In this document: piece after piece, positions 42,931-51,628 of the stretch
Numbering within the stretch: position 1 is the stretch's first letter
Layout of the letters: each line of letters starts with the position of its first letter
From: JBHFEI01 sp041928815
GTDB taxonomy: Bacteria; Pseudomonadota; Alphaproteobacteria; Rhizobiales; Rhizobiaceae
Length of the DNA stretch: 64,000 bases
Assembly (NCBI RefSeq): GCF_041928815.1
Contig: NZ_JBHFEI010000011.1
Coordinates: 119,787-183,786, forward strand
Reading direction: 5' to 3'
Position numbers and translations under genes: made by a program
Notes under the pieces: model-generated
The model's input: only the letters and a program-made list of their open reading frames with translations
What the model was told of the DNA's origin: nothing
The model's database searches: none

Positions 42931-43776
42931 ATGCAAGCCAGCGGTACGAAATTCGCCCTCGGCGTCTACACCACGCTGTTCCTCGTCTTCCTCTACGCGC
43001 CGATGGTGGTGCTCGCCATCCTCTCCTTCCAGACCGGGCCGGAAGGCGGGCCGCAGTTCCCGATCATCGAATGGTCGACATACTGGTACAAGCATCTCTT
43101 CGGCCTGACGCCGCCCTCGCGCATCGCGCCGCTGCCGATCAACGAGGCGCTGTTCCGCTCGCTGACGCTCGCCGTGATGACGATGATCGTCTCGACCGTG
43201 CTCGGCGTCAGCGCCGCCCAGGCCTTCCGCCGCAAGTTCCGCGGCTCGGGCGTCGTCTTCTACCTGATCGTGCTCGGCATGATGGTGCCCGGCGTGCTCG
43301 TCGGCCTCGGCATGGCGCTCGTCGCCAACACGCTCGGCATCGACCGGCACTGGTGGGGCACGGCGTTTGCGCTGCATGTCGTCTACACCTTCCCCTTCGC
43401 CTTCCTCGTCATGCTGGCGATCCTCAACCGCTTCGACCAGACGGTCGAGGAGGCGGCCTGGTCGCTCGGCGTCTCGCCGGCCCGCACCTTCCGCAAGATC
43501 ACCTTCCCGCTGATCTTCCCCGGCGTGCTCTCGGCCATGCTGTTCGCCTTCACCCTCTCCTATGACGAATTTTCCCGCACGCTCTTCGCCTCCGGCCGCG
43601 ACCTGACGCTGCCGCTCGCCATCTACGGCACCTTCTCGGTGGAAGTGCATCCGAACGTCTTTGCCTTCGGCGTGCTGACGACGCTGTTCTCCTTCGGCCT
43701 GCTCGGCATCTATGCGGTGCTGATGCTGATGACCATCCGCCGCGCCAAGCGCGTCGCCATCCAGGAGGAAGCGTGA
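42931..43776 (+). CDS. ABC transporter permease, PotC type
   Basis: Inner-membrane subunit of 281 residues with six helices, of the PotC/PotI group. The EAA loop reads TVEEAAWSLGVSPARTFRKI. TLSYDEFSRTLFASGRDLTL lies in the last third, as in PotC homologues. The stop TGA overlaps the ATG of the first SDR. With PotB-like and PotA-like partners it forms an importer whose substrate is inferred from the neighbouring enzymes, not polyamine by default. Confidence 0.92.
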   Translation: MQASGTKFALGVYTTLFLVFLYAPMVVLAILSFQTGPEGGPQFPIIEWSTYWYKHLFGLTPPSRIAPLPINEALFRSLTLAVMTMIVSTVLGVSAAQAFRRKFRGSGVVFYLIVLGMMVPGVLVGLGMALVANTLGIDRHWWGTAFALHVVYTFPFAFLVMLAILNRFDQTVEEAAWSLGVSPARTFRKITFPLIFPGVLSAMLFAFTLSYDEFSRTLFASGRDLTLPLAIYGTFSVEVHPNVFAFGVLTTLFSFGLLGIYAVLMLMTIRRAKRVAIQEEA

Positions 43777-44528
43777 TGCCCCATCATTCGACGGAAAACG
43801 GCTCCGCCATCGTGACCGGCGCCGGCTCCGGCATCGGCCGCGCCATCGCCCTGAAGCTCAGCGAGGACGGCTATGCCGTCACCGTCAACGACCTCAATCT
43901 CGACCGCGCCAGGGCCGTGGCGGACGAGATCACCGCCACTGGCGGGAAAGCCCATGCGGCGGCCGGTGACGTATCGTCGGAGGCCGACGCCGCCGCCATC
44001 CATGGCGCGTCGGTGGCGGCCTTCGGCGATACGGCGCTGCTGGTCAACAATGCCGGCATCGTGCACCAGGCCCTGTTCGAGAACCTTCAGACCGCCGATT
44101 TCGACCGGATGTTCGCCGTCCATGTGCGCGGCACCTTCCTGATGACCAAGCAGGTGCTGCCGGCGATGCTGGCGAAGGGCGCGGGCGTCGTCGTCAACAT
44201 CGCCTCGCAGCTCGGCCAGATCGGCGGCATCGAGCTGTCCCATTACGCCGGGGCGAAATCGGCGATCATCGGCATGACCAAGTCGCTCGCCCGCGAGGTG
44301 TCGAGCCGCGGCGTGCGCGTCAACGCCGTCGCGCCGGGCCCGATCAACACGCCGCTGGTGCGCGAGCTGTCGGAGGACTGGCGCAAGCGCAAGGCGGCCG
44401 AACTGCCGCTCGGCCGCTTCGGCGAACCGGAGGAGGTGGCCGCCACCGTCGCCTTCCTCGCCTCGCCGGCAGCGAGCCTCTTCGTCGGCCAGACGCTCGG
44501 ACCCAATTCCGGCGACGTGATGCTGTGA
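43776..44528 (+). CDS. Short-chain dehydrogenase/reductase 1 of the imide cluster
   Basis: NAD(P)-dependent oxidoreductase of 250 residues. Start ATG 43776 lies 7 bases after AGGAGG. SDR motifs: VTGAGSGIGRAIALKL, VNNAGIV, NIASQLGQ at the catalytic Ser, YAGAKSAIIGMTKSLARE (Y-x3-K), and a VNAVAPGPINTPLV substrate loop. It resembles the FabG/acetoacetyl-CoA reductase group. Two SDRs in a row suggest sequential oxidations of a hydroxy acid, but the substrates are unknown. Confidence 0.92.
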   Translation: MPHHSTENGSAIVTGAGSGIGRAIALKLSEDGYAVTVNDLNLDRARAVADEITATGGKAHAAAGDVSSEADAAAIHGASVAAFGDTALLVNNAGIVHQALFENLQTADFDRMFAVHVRGTFLMTKQVLPAMLAKGAGVVVNIASQLGQIGGIELSHYAGAKSAIIGMTKSLAREVSSRGVRVNAVAPGPINTPLVRELSEDWRKRKAAELPLGRFGEPEEVAATVAFLASPAASLFVGQTLGPNSGDVML

Positions 44529-44544
44529 GATCGAAAGACAGACC

Positions 44545-45312
44545 ATGACCGCACTGAGCAAGAGAGTTGTCCTGATCACCGGCGCCGGCATCGGCATCGG
44601 CCATGCGAGCGCCAAGGCCTTCGCCGCGCTCGGCGACCACGTCGTCGTCACCGACGTGCTGGAGGCCGAAGGCAACGCCACCGTCGAAGCGATCATCGCG
44701 AGCGGCGGCTCGGCCGAGTTCCACGTCCTCGACGTGCGCTCGACGGAGGCGGTCGATGCGCTGGTCGCCGGTCTCGACGCCCGCCTCGGCGGCGTCGACG
44801 TGCTCGTCGCCAATGCCGGCATCGCCCACAAGACGGCGCTTCCGGCGCTGACCGACGACAAGTGGGACCTGACCTTTGACATCGACTTGAAGGGCATTTT
44901 CCGCGTCGCCCGGGCCGTCGCGCCGAAGATGAAGGAGAAGAAGGCCGGCGCCATCGTCGCGCTCTCCTCGATCATGGGCGTCGCCTATGGCTGGGATGAG
45001 CATGTGCATTATTCGGCGGCCAAGGCCGGCGTCGTCGGGCTCGTGCGCGGGCTCGCCGTCGAGCTTGCCCGCGAGGGCATCCGCGTCAACGGCATGGCGC
45101 CCGGTTATATCCGCACGGCCCAGCTTCTGTCGGAGGAGAATTCGCTCGGGCCGGAACGGGCCAAGACGGTCGGCGAGATCATCCCGATGGGGCGGATCGG
45201 CGAGCCGGAGGACATCGCCGACGTGATCGTCTTCCTCGCCTCGCATGCGGCACGATACATGACCGGCCAGACGCTGGTCGTGGATGGCGGCCTGCTGGTC
45301 GGACGATACTAG
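44545..45312 (+). CDS. Short-chain dehydrogenase/reductase 2 of the imide cluster
   Basis: NAD(P)-dependent oxidoreductase of 255 residues. Motifs: LITGAGIGIGHASAKAFAAL, VVTDVLEAEG giving the acidic residue that favours NAD, VANAGIAHKTALP, LSSIMGVAYGWDEHVHYSAA at the active site, and VNGMAPGYIRTAQLLSEENS. It ends with TAG, and repeat R1 begins right at that stop codon. The product would follow SDR1 in the same transcript. Confidence 0.92.
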   Translation: MTALSKRVVLITGAGIGIGHASAKAFAALGDHVVVTDVLEAEGNATVEAIIASGGSAEFHVLDVRSTEAVDALVAGLDARLGGVDVLVANAGIAHKTALPALTDDKWDLTFDIDLKGIFRVARAVAPKMKEKKAGAIVALSSIMGVAYGWDEHVHYSAAKAGVVGLVRGLAVELAREGIRVNGMAPGYIRTAQLLSEENSLGPERAKTVGEIIPMGRIGEPEDIADVIVFLASHAARYMTGQTLVVDGGLLVGRY

Positions 45313-45376
45313 GGCATGTCCAGCCGAGGCGGGATCGCTTCGGCGACGGACGATGCGGCAGACACAAAAGGAAAGA
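45310..45376 (-). repeat. Intergenic palindromic repeat R1, copy c (extended)
   Basis: Begins at the SDR2 stop codon as TAGGGCATGTCCAGCCGAGG and continues through GGGATCGCTTCGG to ACACAAAAGGAAAGAG. The far end corresponds to the TTCTTTTG and CCTTTTGTTC parts of copies a and b, so the element spans about 65 bases. It sits in the gap before the binding-protein gene. Confidence 0.75.
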
Positions 45377-45521
45377 GTAGGGTCGGTGAACCGGAGTTGA
45401 CCGGGCTTACTGAAGAGAAATCGTCGGGCGCCCGGCCGCATGCCGGACGCCTGCCGTGGACCGCGCAGGAAGGGGCGCCCGACAAGGCGTTCCGGGGAAC
45501 AACCGAAACTGGAGAACAACC

Positions 45522-46757
45522 ATGGCATTTTCGATGGAAATGAACCGCCGCAGCCTGCTGAAGCGTTCAGCCGGCGCGATGGCGCTCGCGATGGGCGGCG
45601 GCACACACTTCCTGTCCTCGCGGGCGGCCTATGCCCAGGCGACCGACCTCGCCAGCCAGCAGCTGCGCACGATCGGCCTGTCGGTCACCGTGCAGGAGCG
45701 CATCCTTGCCGACTTCAAGGCGGCGAGCGGCGTCGGCTCCACCTCGGGCACGGCAGCGACCTTCCCGGACGCCCAGACCCGCATCCTTTCGGGCTCCAAG
45801 GACTATGACGTCTGGGAAACGATCGGCGAGCGCCTGCCCTCGGTCGTCATGACCGACAATGCCGAGCAGGTCGCCGTGTCCGAGCTCAAGAACTGGTCGA
45901 ACATCCGCGAGATCTTCGTCAAGCCCGATCCGAAGTGGCCGGCCTCCGCCCAGATCGTCGGCCAGATCTGGACCGACGAGAGCCAGCAGTCGCTCTGGAT
46001 GGTGCCTTCCGTCTTCAACTTCGACTCGGTCGGCTACAACCCGGAAATCCTCTCCGACGAGGAGGCCAACTCCTGGACGGCGCTGTTCGATCCGAAGTAC
46101 AAGGGCAAGTCCGGCCTCAACACCGACCCGCTGACGGCCTTCGGCCAGGCGGTCATGGCGATGAACACGCTCGGCCTGTCGAACGTCGCCAACCCGGGCA
46201 ACCCGACCGCCGCCGAGATCGACGAGGCCGCCAAGTTCCTGATCTCGAAGAAGAAGGAAGGCCAGTTCCGCGCGCTCTGGGGCGATTTCGGCGAACTCGT
46301 CAACTTCCTCGCCTCCGGCGAGATCGTCGTCTCCGACGCCTGGCAGCCGGCCGTCATGGCGGTCAAGGCGCAGGGCAAGCCGTGCAAATACGCCATTCCG
46401 AAGGAAGGCTATCGCGGCTGGTCGATCGGCAACACGATCCTGAAGGGCACGCCGAACAAGGAAGCCGCGATCGCCTATTGCGACTACTGGCTCTCCGGCA
46501 CGCCGGGCATTACCGTCTCCGAGCAGGGCTACTACTCGCCGACGACCAACATCAAGGACGTCATGTCGCCGGAGAAGTATGCCTTCTGGTACGAGGGCAA
46601 GCCCTGGGTCGGCGCCGAAGAGCGCGGCATCAAGGAAGGGGATCTGCGTGACGGCGGTTCGCTCGAAACCCGCGCCGCCAACGTCGCCTACTGGCACCAG
46701 TGGCCGGACGAGTACGACCACCTCATCCAGAAGTGGGACGAGTTCCTGAGCGCCTGA
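45522..46757 (+). CDS. ABC transporter substrate-binding protein (PotD-like)
   Basis: Periplasmic binding protein of 411 residues. The signal region MNRRSLLKRSAGAMALAMGG carries a twin-arginine-like motif, cleaved near AAYAQATD. The mature part shows ETIGERLPSVVMTDNAEQVA, VPSVFNFDSVGYNPEIL and EQGYYSPTTNIKDVM, consistent with the spermidine/putrescine-binding superfamily. It is preceded by an R1 repeat and its own ribosome site (GGAG), and followed by a 12-base-pair stem-loop before the second ATPase gene. Confidence 0.9.
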   Translation: MAFSMEMNRRSLLKRSAGAMALAMGGGTHFLSSRAAYAQATDLASQQLRTIGLSVTVQERILADFKAASGVGSTSGTAATFPDAQTRILSGSKDYDVWETIGERLPSVVMTDNAEQVAVSELKNWSNIREIFVKPDPKWPASAQIVGQIWTDESQQSLWMVPSVFNFDSVGYNPEILSDEEANSWTALFDPKYKGKSGLNTDPLTAFGQAVMAMNTLGLSNVANPGNPTAAEIDEAAKFLISKKKEGQFRALWGDFGELVNFLASGEIVVSDAWQPAVMAVKAQGKPCKYAIPKEGYRGWSIGNTILKGTPNKEAAIAYCDYWLSGTPGITVSEQGYYSPTTNIKDVMSPEKYAFWYEGKPWVGAEERGIKEGDLRDGGSLETRAANVAYWHQWPDEYDHLIQKWDEFLSA

Positions 46758-46779
46758 GGCGCCCCGAGACGAACGACAG

Positions 46780-46805
46780 GAGGCGAGGCCGCACGGCCTC
46801 GCCTC
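46780..46805 (+). other. Intercistronic stem-loop after the binding-protein gene
   Basis: GAGGCGAGGCCG and CGGCCTCGCCTC pair perfectly over 12 bases with a minimal loop. There is no T-run. It is placed as stabilising hairpins often are after binding-protein genes, which raises their message over that of the ATPase. Confidence 0.7.
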
Positions 46806-46832
46806 GACGATCACCAAGCCGGAGTGCCGCCG

Positions 46833-47924
<1,092 letters not shown>

Positions 47925-47983
47925 TCCACAGTCGAAGAACGACCGGCCCCCATGAGGTCCGGCAGATCCCTCAAGGAGGAACT

Positions 47984-48865
47984 ATGGCAAAGGAAATCTT
48001 CTGCAGCTTCGGCATCGACGTCGACGCGGTCGCCGGCTGGCTCGGCTCCTATGGCGGCGAGGACTCGCCGGACGACATCTCGCGCGGCCTTTTCTCCGGC
48101 GAGGTCGGCAGCCCGCGCCTGCTGAAGCTGTTCGAGCGCTTCGGCATCAAGACGACCTGGTTCATCCCCGGCCACTCGATCGAGACTTTCCCCGAGCAGA
48201 TGCAGGCGGTCGCCGATGCCGGCCACGAGATCGGCATCCATGGCTACACCCATGAAAACCCGATCGCGATGACGCGCGAGCAGGAAACCGAAGTGCTCGA
48301 CAAGTGCATCGAGCTGGTGACGAAGCTTTCCGGCAAGCGCCCGACCGGCTATGTCGCGCCCTGGTGGGAATTCTCCAACGTCACCAACGAGCTGCTGCTC
48401 GAACGCGGCATCAAGTACGACCACTCGCTGATGCACAACGACTTCACGCCCTATTACGTGCGCGTCGGCGACAGCTGGACCAAGATCGACTATTCGAAGA
48501 AGCCGTCCGACTGGATGGTGCCGCTGAAGCGCGGCCAGGAAACCGACCTGATCGAGATCCCGGCCTCCTGGTATCTCGACGACCTGCCGCCGATGATGTT
48601 CATCAAGAAGGCGCCGAACAGCCACGGCTTCGTCAACCCGCACGACATCGAGCAGATGTGGCGCGACCAGTTCGACTGGGTCTATCGCGAGATGGACTAT
48701 GCCGTCTTCCCGATCACCATCCACCCCGACGTCGCCGGCCGGCCGCAGGTGCTGATGATGCTGGAGCGGCTCTACGCCCACATGATCAAGCACCCGGGCG
48801 TGAAATTCGTCACGATGAACGAGATCGCCGACGATTTCGCCCAGCGCTTCCCGCGCAAGAAGTAA
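47984..48865 (+). CDS. Polysaccharide deacetylase family hydrolase, cyclic-imidase-like
   Basis: Metal hydrolase of 293 residues with the NodB/PuuE fold. Metal ligands are Asp14 in SFGIDVDAVAGW and His86/His90 in IGIHGYTHENP; the second catalytic block is RPTGYVAPWWEFSNVT. The region SYGGEDSPDDISRGLFSGEV matches, from memory, the subgroup that includes Pseudomonas cyclic imide hydrolase and Helicobacter PgdA. The lack of a signal peptide argues for a cytosolic small-molecule substrate, not peptidoglycan. An amidase and a cyclase-type hydrolase nearby fit imide to half-amide to diacid conversion. Confidence 0.82.
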   Translation: MAKEIFCSFGIDVDAVAGWLGSYGGEDSPDDISRGLFSGEVGSPRLLKLFERFGIKTTWFIPGHSIETFPEQMQAVADAGHEIGIHGYTHENPIAMTREQETEVLDKCIELVTKLSGKRPTGYVAPWWEFSNVTNELLLERGIKYDHSLMHNDFTPYYVRVGDSWTKIDYSKKPSDWMVPLKRGQETDLIEIPASWYLDDLPPMMFIKKAPNSHGFVNPHDIEQMWRDQFDWVYREMDYAVFPITIHPDVAGRPQVLMMLERLYAHMIKHPGVKFVTMNEIADDFAQRFPRKK

Positions 48866-48873
48866 GATCAGCT

Positions 48874-48899
48874 GGCGGCGCGGATGTCTCCGCGCCGCC
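48874..48899 (+). other. Intercistronic stem-loop after the imidase gene
   Basis: GGCGGCGCGGA and TCCGCGCCGCC form an 11-base-pair stem around TGTC, nine bases after the imidase stop. There is no T-run, so it is an attenuating or stabilising structure and not a full terminator. Confidence 0.65.
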
Positions 48900-48919
48900 G
48901 GTTCTGAAGGGGGAAGGCC

Positions 48920-49240
48920 ATGTGTTCGCTCTGCGGCGTCATCGGTGGGAACGAGCATTGGGCGGATGCGGCCGCGCGGCCGGGCGTCTATACCCGCAAT
49001 GTCGAGCGCATCGACAGGAGGCGGGAACGCATGCGGCGCGTCAGCGCCGCCAACCGCATCCTCGCCGCCTACGGGCTGACGCTCTCCGACTGGCAGGGCG
49101 CCTCCTTCCTGCTCTCCTCGTTCACCGGCAAGACCGAGATCGTCGAGGATCTCGGTCATCTCTGGTCGGCCGCCGAGCGGGTGATCGGCCGCCCCTGCGA
49201 TCCGCTGGCCGACGCGCTGATCGCCCGGCTGGAGGCGTGA
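48920..49240 (+). CDS. Small conserved protein with N-terminal CSLCG motif
   Basis: Protein of 106 residues of unknown function. It begins MCSLCGVIGGNEHWADAAAR; the C-x2-C, with the following His, could bind zinc. The middle is basic (RNVERIDRRRERMRRVSAAN), and the end has GKTEIVEDLGHLWSAAERVI, GRPCDPLADAL. It ends 4 bases before a CobW GTPase, so the two are probably a unit in which the GTPase handles metal and this protein is client or partner. That is inference. Confidence 0.7.
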   Translation: MCSLCGVIGGNEHWADAAARPGVYTRNVERIDRRRERMRRVSAANRILAAYGLTLSDWQGASFLLSSFTGKTEIVEDLGHLWSAAERVIGRPCDPLADALIARLEA

Positions 49241-49244
49241 GGCG

Positions 49245-50282
49245 ATGGCCGGCGACTTTCCCGACTTCACCCAAGTCAACCTGCTCACCGGCTTTCTCGG
49301 CTCCGGCAAGACGACGCTTCTGAAGCGGCTGCTCACCGATCCCGCGCTCGAGAATGCCGCCGTGTTGATCAACGAGTTCGGCGAGATCGGCCTCGACCAT
49401 CACCTGCTCGAGCGCATCGACGAGACGATGGTGCTGCTCCAGTCCGGCTGCCTGTGCTGCACCGTGCGGGGCGAGCTCGCCGACGCGATCCGCGACCTCC
49501 ATTCGAAGCGCGACCGCGGCCTCGTGCCGCCCTTCGACCGCATCGTCATCGAGAGCACCGGCCTTGCCGATCCGTTCCCGGTGCTGTCGACGCTGAAGGC
49601 CGACCCGGTGCTGCGTCATCACTACAAGGCCGGAAACGTCGTCACCACGGTCGACGCGGCGAACGCGGCGCGCACGCTCTCGCTCTACGGCGAATCGACG
49701 CGCCAGATCGCCGTCGCCGACCAGATCGTGCTGACGAAAGCCGACATCGCCTCGCCCGGCGCCGTCGCGGCGGTGACGGCGCTGGTGCGCCGGCTGAACC
49801 CGGACGCGGCGATCCTCGACGGCGTGGCGGACGATTTCGACGCAGGCGCGCTGTTTTCCGGCGACGCCGCGCCGCAGGGAGACCAGCTCGTGTCCCCCGG
49901 CGGCTTCTACGCCGACGCGCCGGCGATCGACCTGCCGCATTCGGCCGGCGTGCGCTCCTTCGTGCTGGAGACCGACGAGGCGATCGACTGGACCGTCTTC
50001 GGCCTCTGGCTGACCATGCTGGTGAACCGGCACGGCGACCGGCTGCTGAGGATCAAGGGCATCCTCAACCTCGAGGGCGAGGAGTTCCCGGTCGCGATCC
50101 ACGGCGTGCAGCATCTGGTGCACACGCCGGTGCATATGCGCCTCTGGCCGTCGGACGACCGTCGCTCGCGCCTCGTCTTCATCGTCGACGGGCTCGATCC
50201 GGCGCAGATCCTCCGCTCGTTCCGCGCCTTCACCGGCACGCGGGCCGGCGAGGCCGAGGCGCGGCTGCGGGCGGAGGGATAG
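49245..50282 (+). CDS. CobW/COG0523-family metal-chaperone GTPase
   Basis: G3E GTPase of 345 residues. P-loop GFLGSGKTT (16-24), INEFGEIGLDHHLL switch region, the metal-binding CLCC at Cys70-Cys73, IVIESTGLADPFPV and the guanine-specificity motif LTKAD. The C-terminal CobW domain spans about 240-345. COG0523 proteins load zinc or other metals into target enzymes. The likely clients are the metal hydrolases in this cluster (imidase, cyclase family), which is an inference from linkage. Confidence 0.9.
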   Translation: MAGDFPDFTQVNLLTGFLGSGKTTLLKRLLTDPALENAAVLINEFGEIGLDHHLLERIDETMVLLQSGCLCCTVRGELADAIRDLHSKRDRGLVPPFDRIVIESTGLADPFPVLSTLKADPVLRHHYKAGNVVTTVDAANAARTLSLYGESTRQIAVADQIVLTKADIASPGAVAAVTALVRRLNPDAAILDGVADDFDAGALFSGDAAPQGDQLVSPGGFYADAPAIDLPHSAGVRSFVLETDEAIDWTVFGLWLTMLVNRHGDRLLRIKGILNLEGEEFPVAIHGVQHLVHTPVHMRLWPSDDRRSRLVFIVDGLDPAQILRSFRAFTGTRAGEAEARLRAEG

Positions 50283-50285
50283 GCG

Positions 50286-51500
50286 ATGCGCAGGACCCCC
50301 GGCCTCGACAGCCTCGCCACGCCCGCGCTCCACACCGAGGGGCGCGTGACGCTGCGCGTCCTCGGCACGGCGATCTCGCTGCTTGAGGAACTGCGCCTCG
50401 GCGCCGAGCGCGACCTCGGCATGACGATCGTCCACGACAACCAGGATTTCGTCACCGCGCCGCACAAGGCGGCGCTGGAGCCGAACACCTATGACATCTA
50501 CGACCAGTGCTTCCACAATCTCGACATCGTCTGGTACTGGCGCGCCATCCAGCCGATCGAGATTTCCCGCATCCCGCTCTGGGACGAGATCACGGATCTG
50601 ACCAAGACCGGCCGGATCAGCCCGAACGCCCGCATCGGCCAGGGCGACGCGCCGGTGAAGAAACTCTACGTCCAGCCGAACCTCGCGCTCGACGAGATGC
50701 CCTCCGGCCAGATCTCAATGCTGCCGACGACGCACAATTTCGACAGTTTCGCCTATCGCACCGATGTGGCGCAGCCGAACCAGATGACCTCCTGGGCCGC
50801 CCTTCTCGATCCGCGCTGGCACGGCCATTCCGCGCTCGTCGACGAGCCGGCGATCGGCATCTTCGACGCGGCGCTCGCGGCCCAGTCGGCCGGGCTGATG
50901 ACCTTCGACAATATCGGCAACATGACGGTCGAGGAGATCGACCGGCTGCTCGACCTTTTGGAGGAGCGCAAGAAGGCCGGCTTCTTCCGCGGCTTCTGGC
51001 GCTCGGCCGAGGACGCCGCCAACCTGATGAGCACCACGGACACGCGCATCCAGAGCATGTGGTCGCTCGGCATCAGCAAGCTGAATCTCCGCAACGTCCC
51101 GGTCGAGCTCGCCAATCCGGCCGAGGGCTACCGCGCCTGGCATGGCGGGCTCTGCCTGTCGCGGCATCTTTCCGGCCGCATGCGCGATGCGGCCTACGAC
51201 TATCTCAACTGGTGGATCTCCGGCTGGCCCGGCGCCGTCGTCGCCCGCCAGGGCTACTACATGTCGACGCCGGAACGCTCGCGCCCGCATATGAGCGAGG
51301 CCGAATGGAATTACTGGTACGAGGGCCTGCCGGCCGCGACCGACCTGCCGGGCCCGGACGGGATCACCCGCATCCGCCCCGGCGCGGTGCGAAGCGGCGG
51401 TTCCTACTGGCAGCGCGCCAATTCCATCGCCGTGTGGAACACGACGATGGACGAACACAACTATCTCGTCCGCCGCTGGAGCCAGTTCGTCGCGGCGTGA
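50286..51500 (+). CDS. PotD-like solute-binding-protein homologue without signal peptide
   Basis: Protein of 404 residues that follows the binding-protein fold (LRVLGTAISLLEELRLGAER near the N-terminus, MLPTTHNFDSFAYRTDVA, SLGISKLNLRNVPVELANPA, ARQGYYMSTPERSRPHMSEA). It is related to the binding protein at 45522. However, it begins MRRTPGLDSLATPALHTEGR with no hydrophobic leader and no twin-arginine motif, and no better start is available upstream. It would therefore stay in the cytosol, or its start is missed. It follows the CobW gene by 3 bases. Confidence 0.8.
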   Translation: MRRTPGLDSLATPALHTEGRVTLRVLGTAISLLEELRLGAERDLGMTIVHDNQDFVTAPHKAALEPNTYDIYDQCFHNLDIVWYWRAIQPIEISRIPLWDEITDLTKTGRISPNARIGQGDAPVKKLYVQPNLALDEMPSGQISMLPTTHNFDSFAYRTDVAQPNQMTSWAALLDPRWHGHSALVDEPAIGIFDAALAAQSAGLMTFDNIGNMTVEEIDRLLDLLEERKKAGFFRGFWRSAEDAANLMSTTDTRIQSMWSLGISKLNLRNVPVELANPAEGYRAWHGGLCLSRHLSGRMRDAAYDYLNWWISGWPGAVVARQGYYMSTPERSRPHMSEAEWNYWYEGLPAATDLPGPDGITRIRPGAVRSGGSYWQRANSIAVWNTTMDEHNYLVRRWSQFVAA

Positions 51501-51508
51501 CCATGGAT

Positions 51509-51566
51509 GCATGTCCCGCCGGAGCGAGATCGCCCCGGCGCCGGACCATGCGGTCAAAGACAAACG
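51509..51566 (-). repeat. Intergenic palindromic repeat R1, copy e
   Basis: GCATGTCCCGCCGGAGCGAG, ATCGCCCCGGCG, then CGGTCAAAGACAAACG, the same order as copy c (GCATGTCC, GATCGC, CGGCAGACACAAAAGG). It lies directly after the stop of the leaderless binding-protein gene. Confidence 0.6.
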
Positions 51567-51579
51567 CATCATGGCGCCT

Positions 51580-51604
51580 GTCCGGTGAGGCCTTTTCACC
51601 GGAC
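51580..51604 (+). other. Stem-loop in front of the amidase gene
   Basis: GTCCGGTGA and TCACCGGAC pair perfectly over 9 bases around GGCCTTT, 25 bases before the amidase ATG. It may modulate translation or processing of the downstream part of the transcript. Confidence 0.55.
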
Positions 51605-51628
51605 GGGCCCTCAGAACGGAAGACAGAC

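Noticed and set aside
41941..43650. A 569-codon frame on the minus strand opposite the two permease genes, rich in Asp, Glu and His
   Set aside because: The acidic and histidine-rich pattern mirrors hydrophobic membrane codons read backwards. The permease genes have clear EAA loops.
47984..48865. Calling the deacetylase-family gene a peptidoglycan or chitin deacetylase
   Set aside because: It lacks a signal peptide or membrane anchor and belongs to the SYGGEDSPDDISRGLF subgroup linked with cyclic imides; the operon context agrees.
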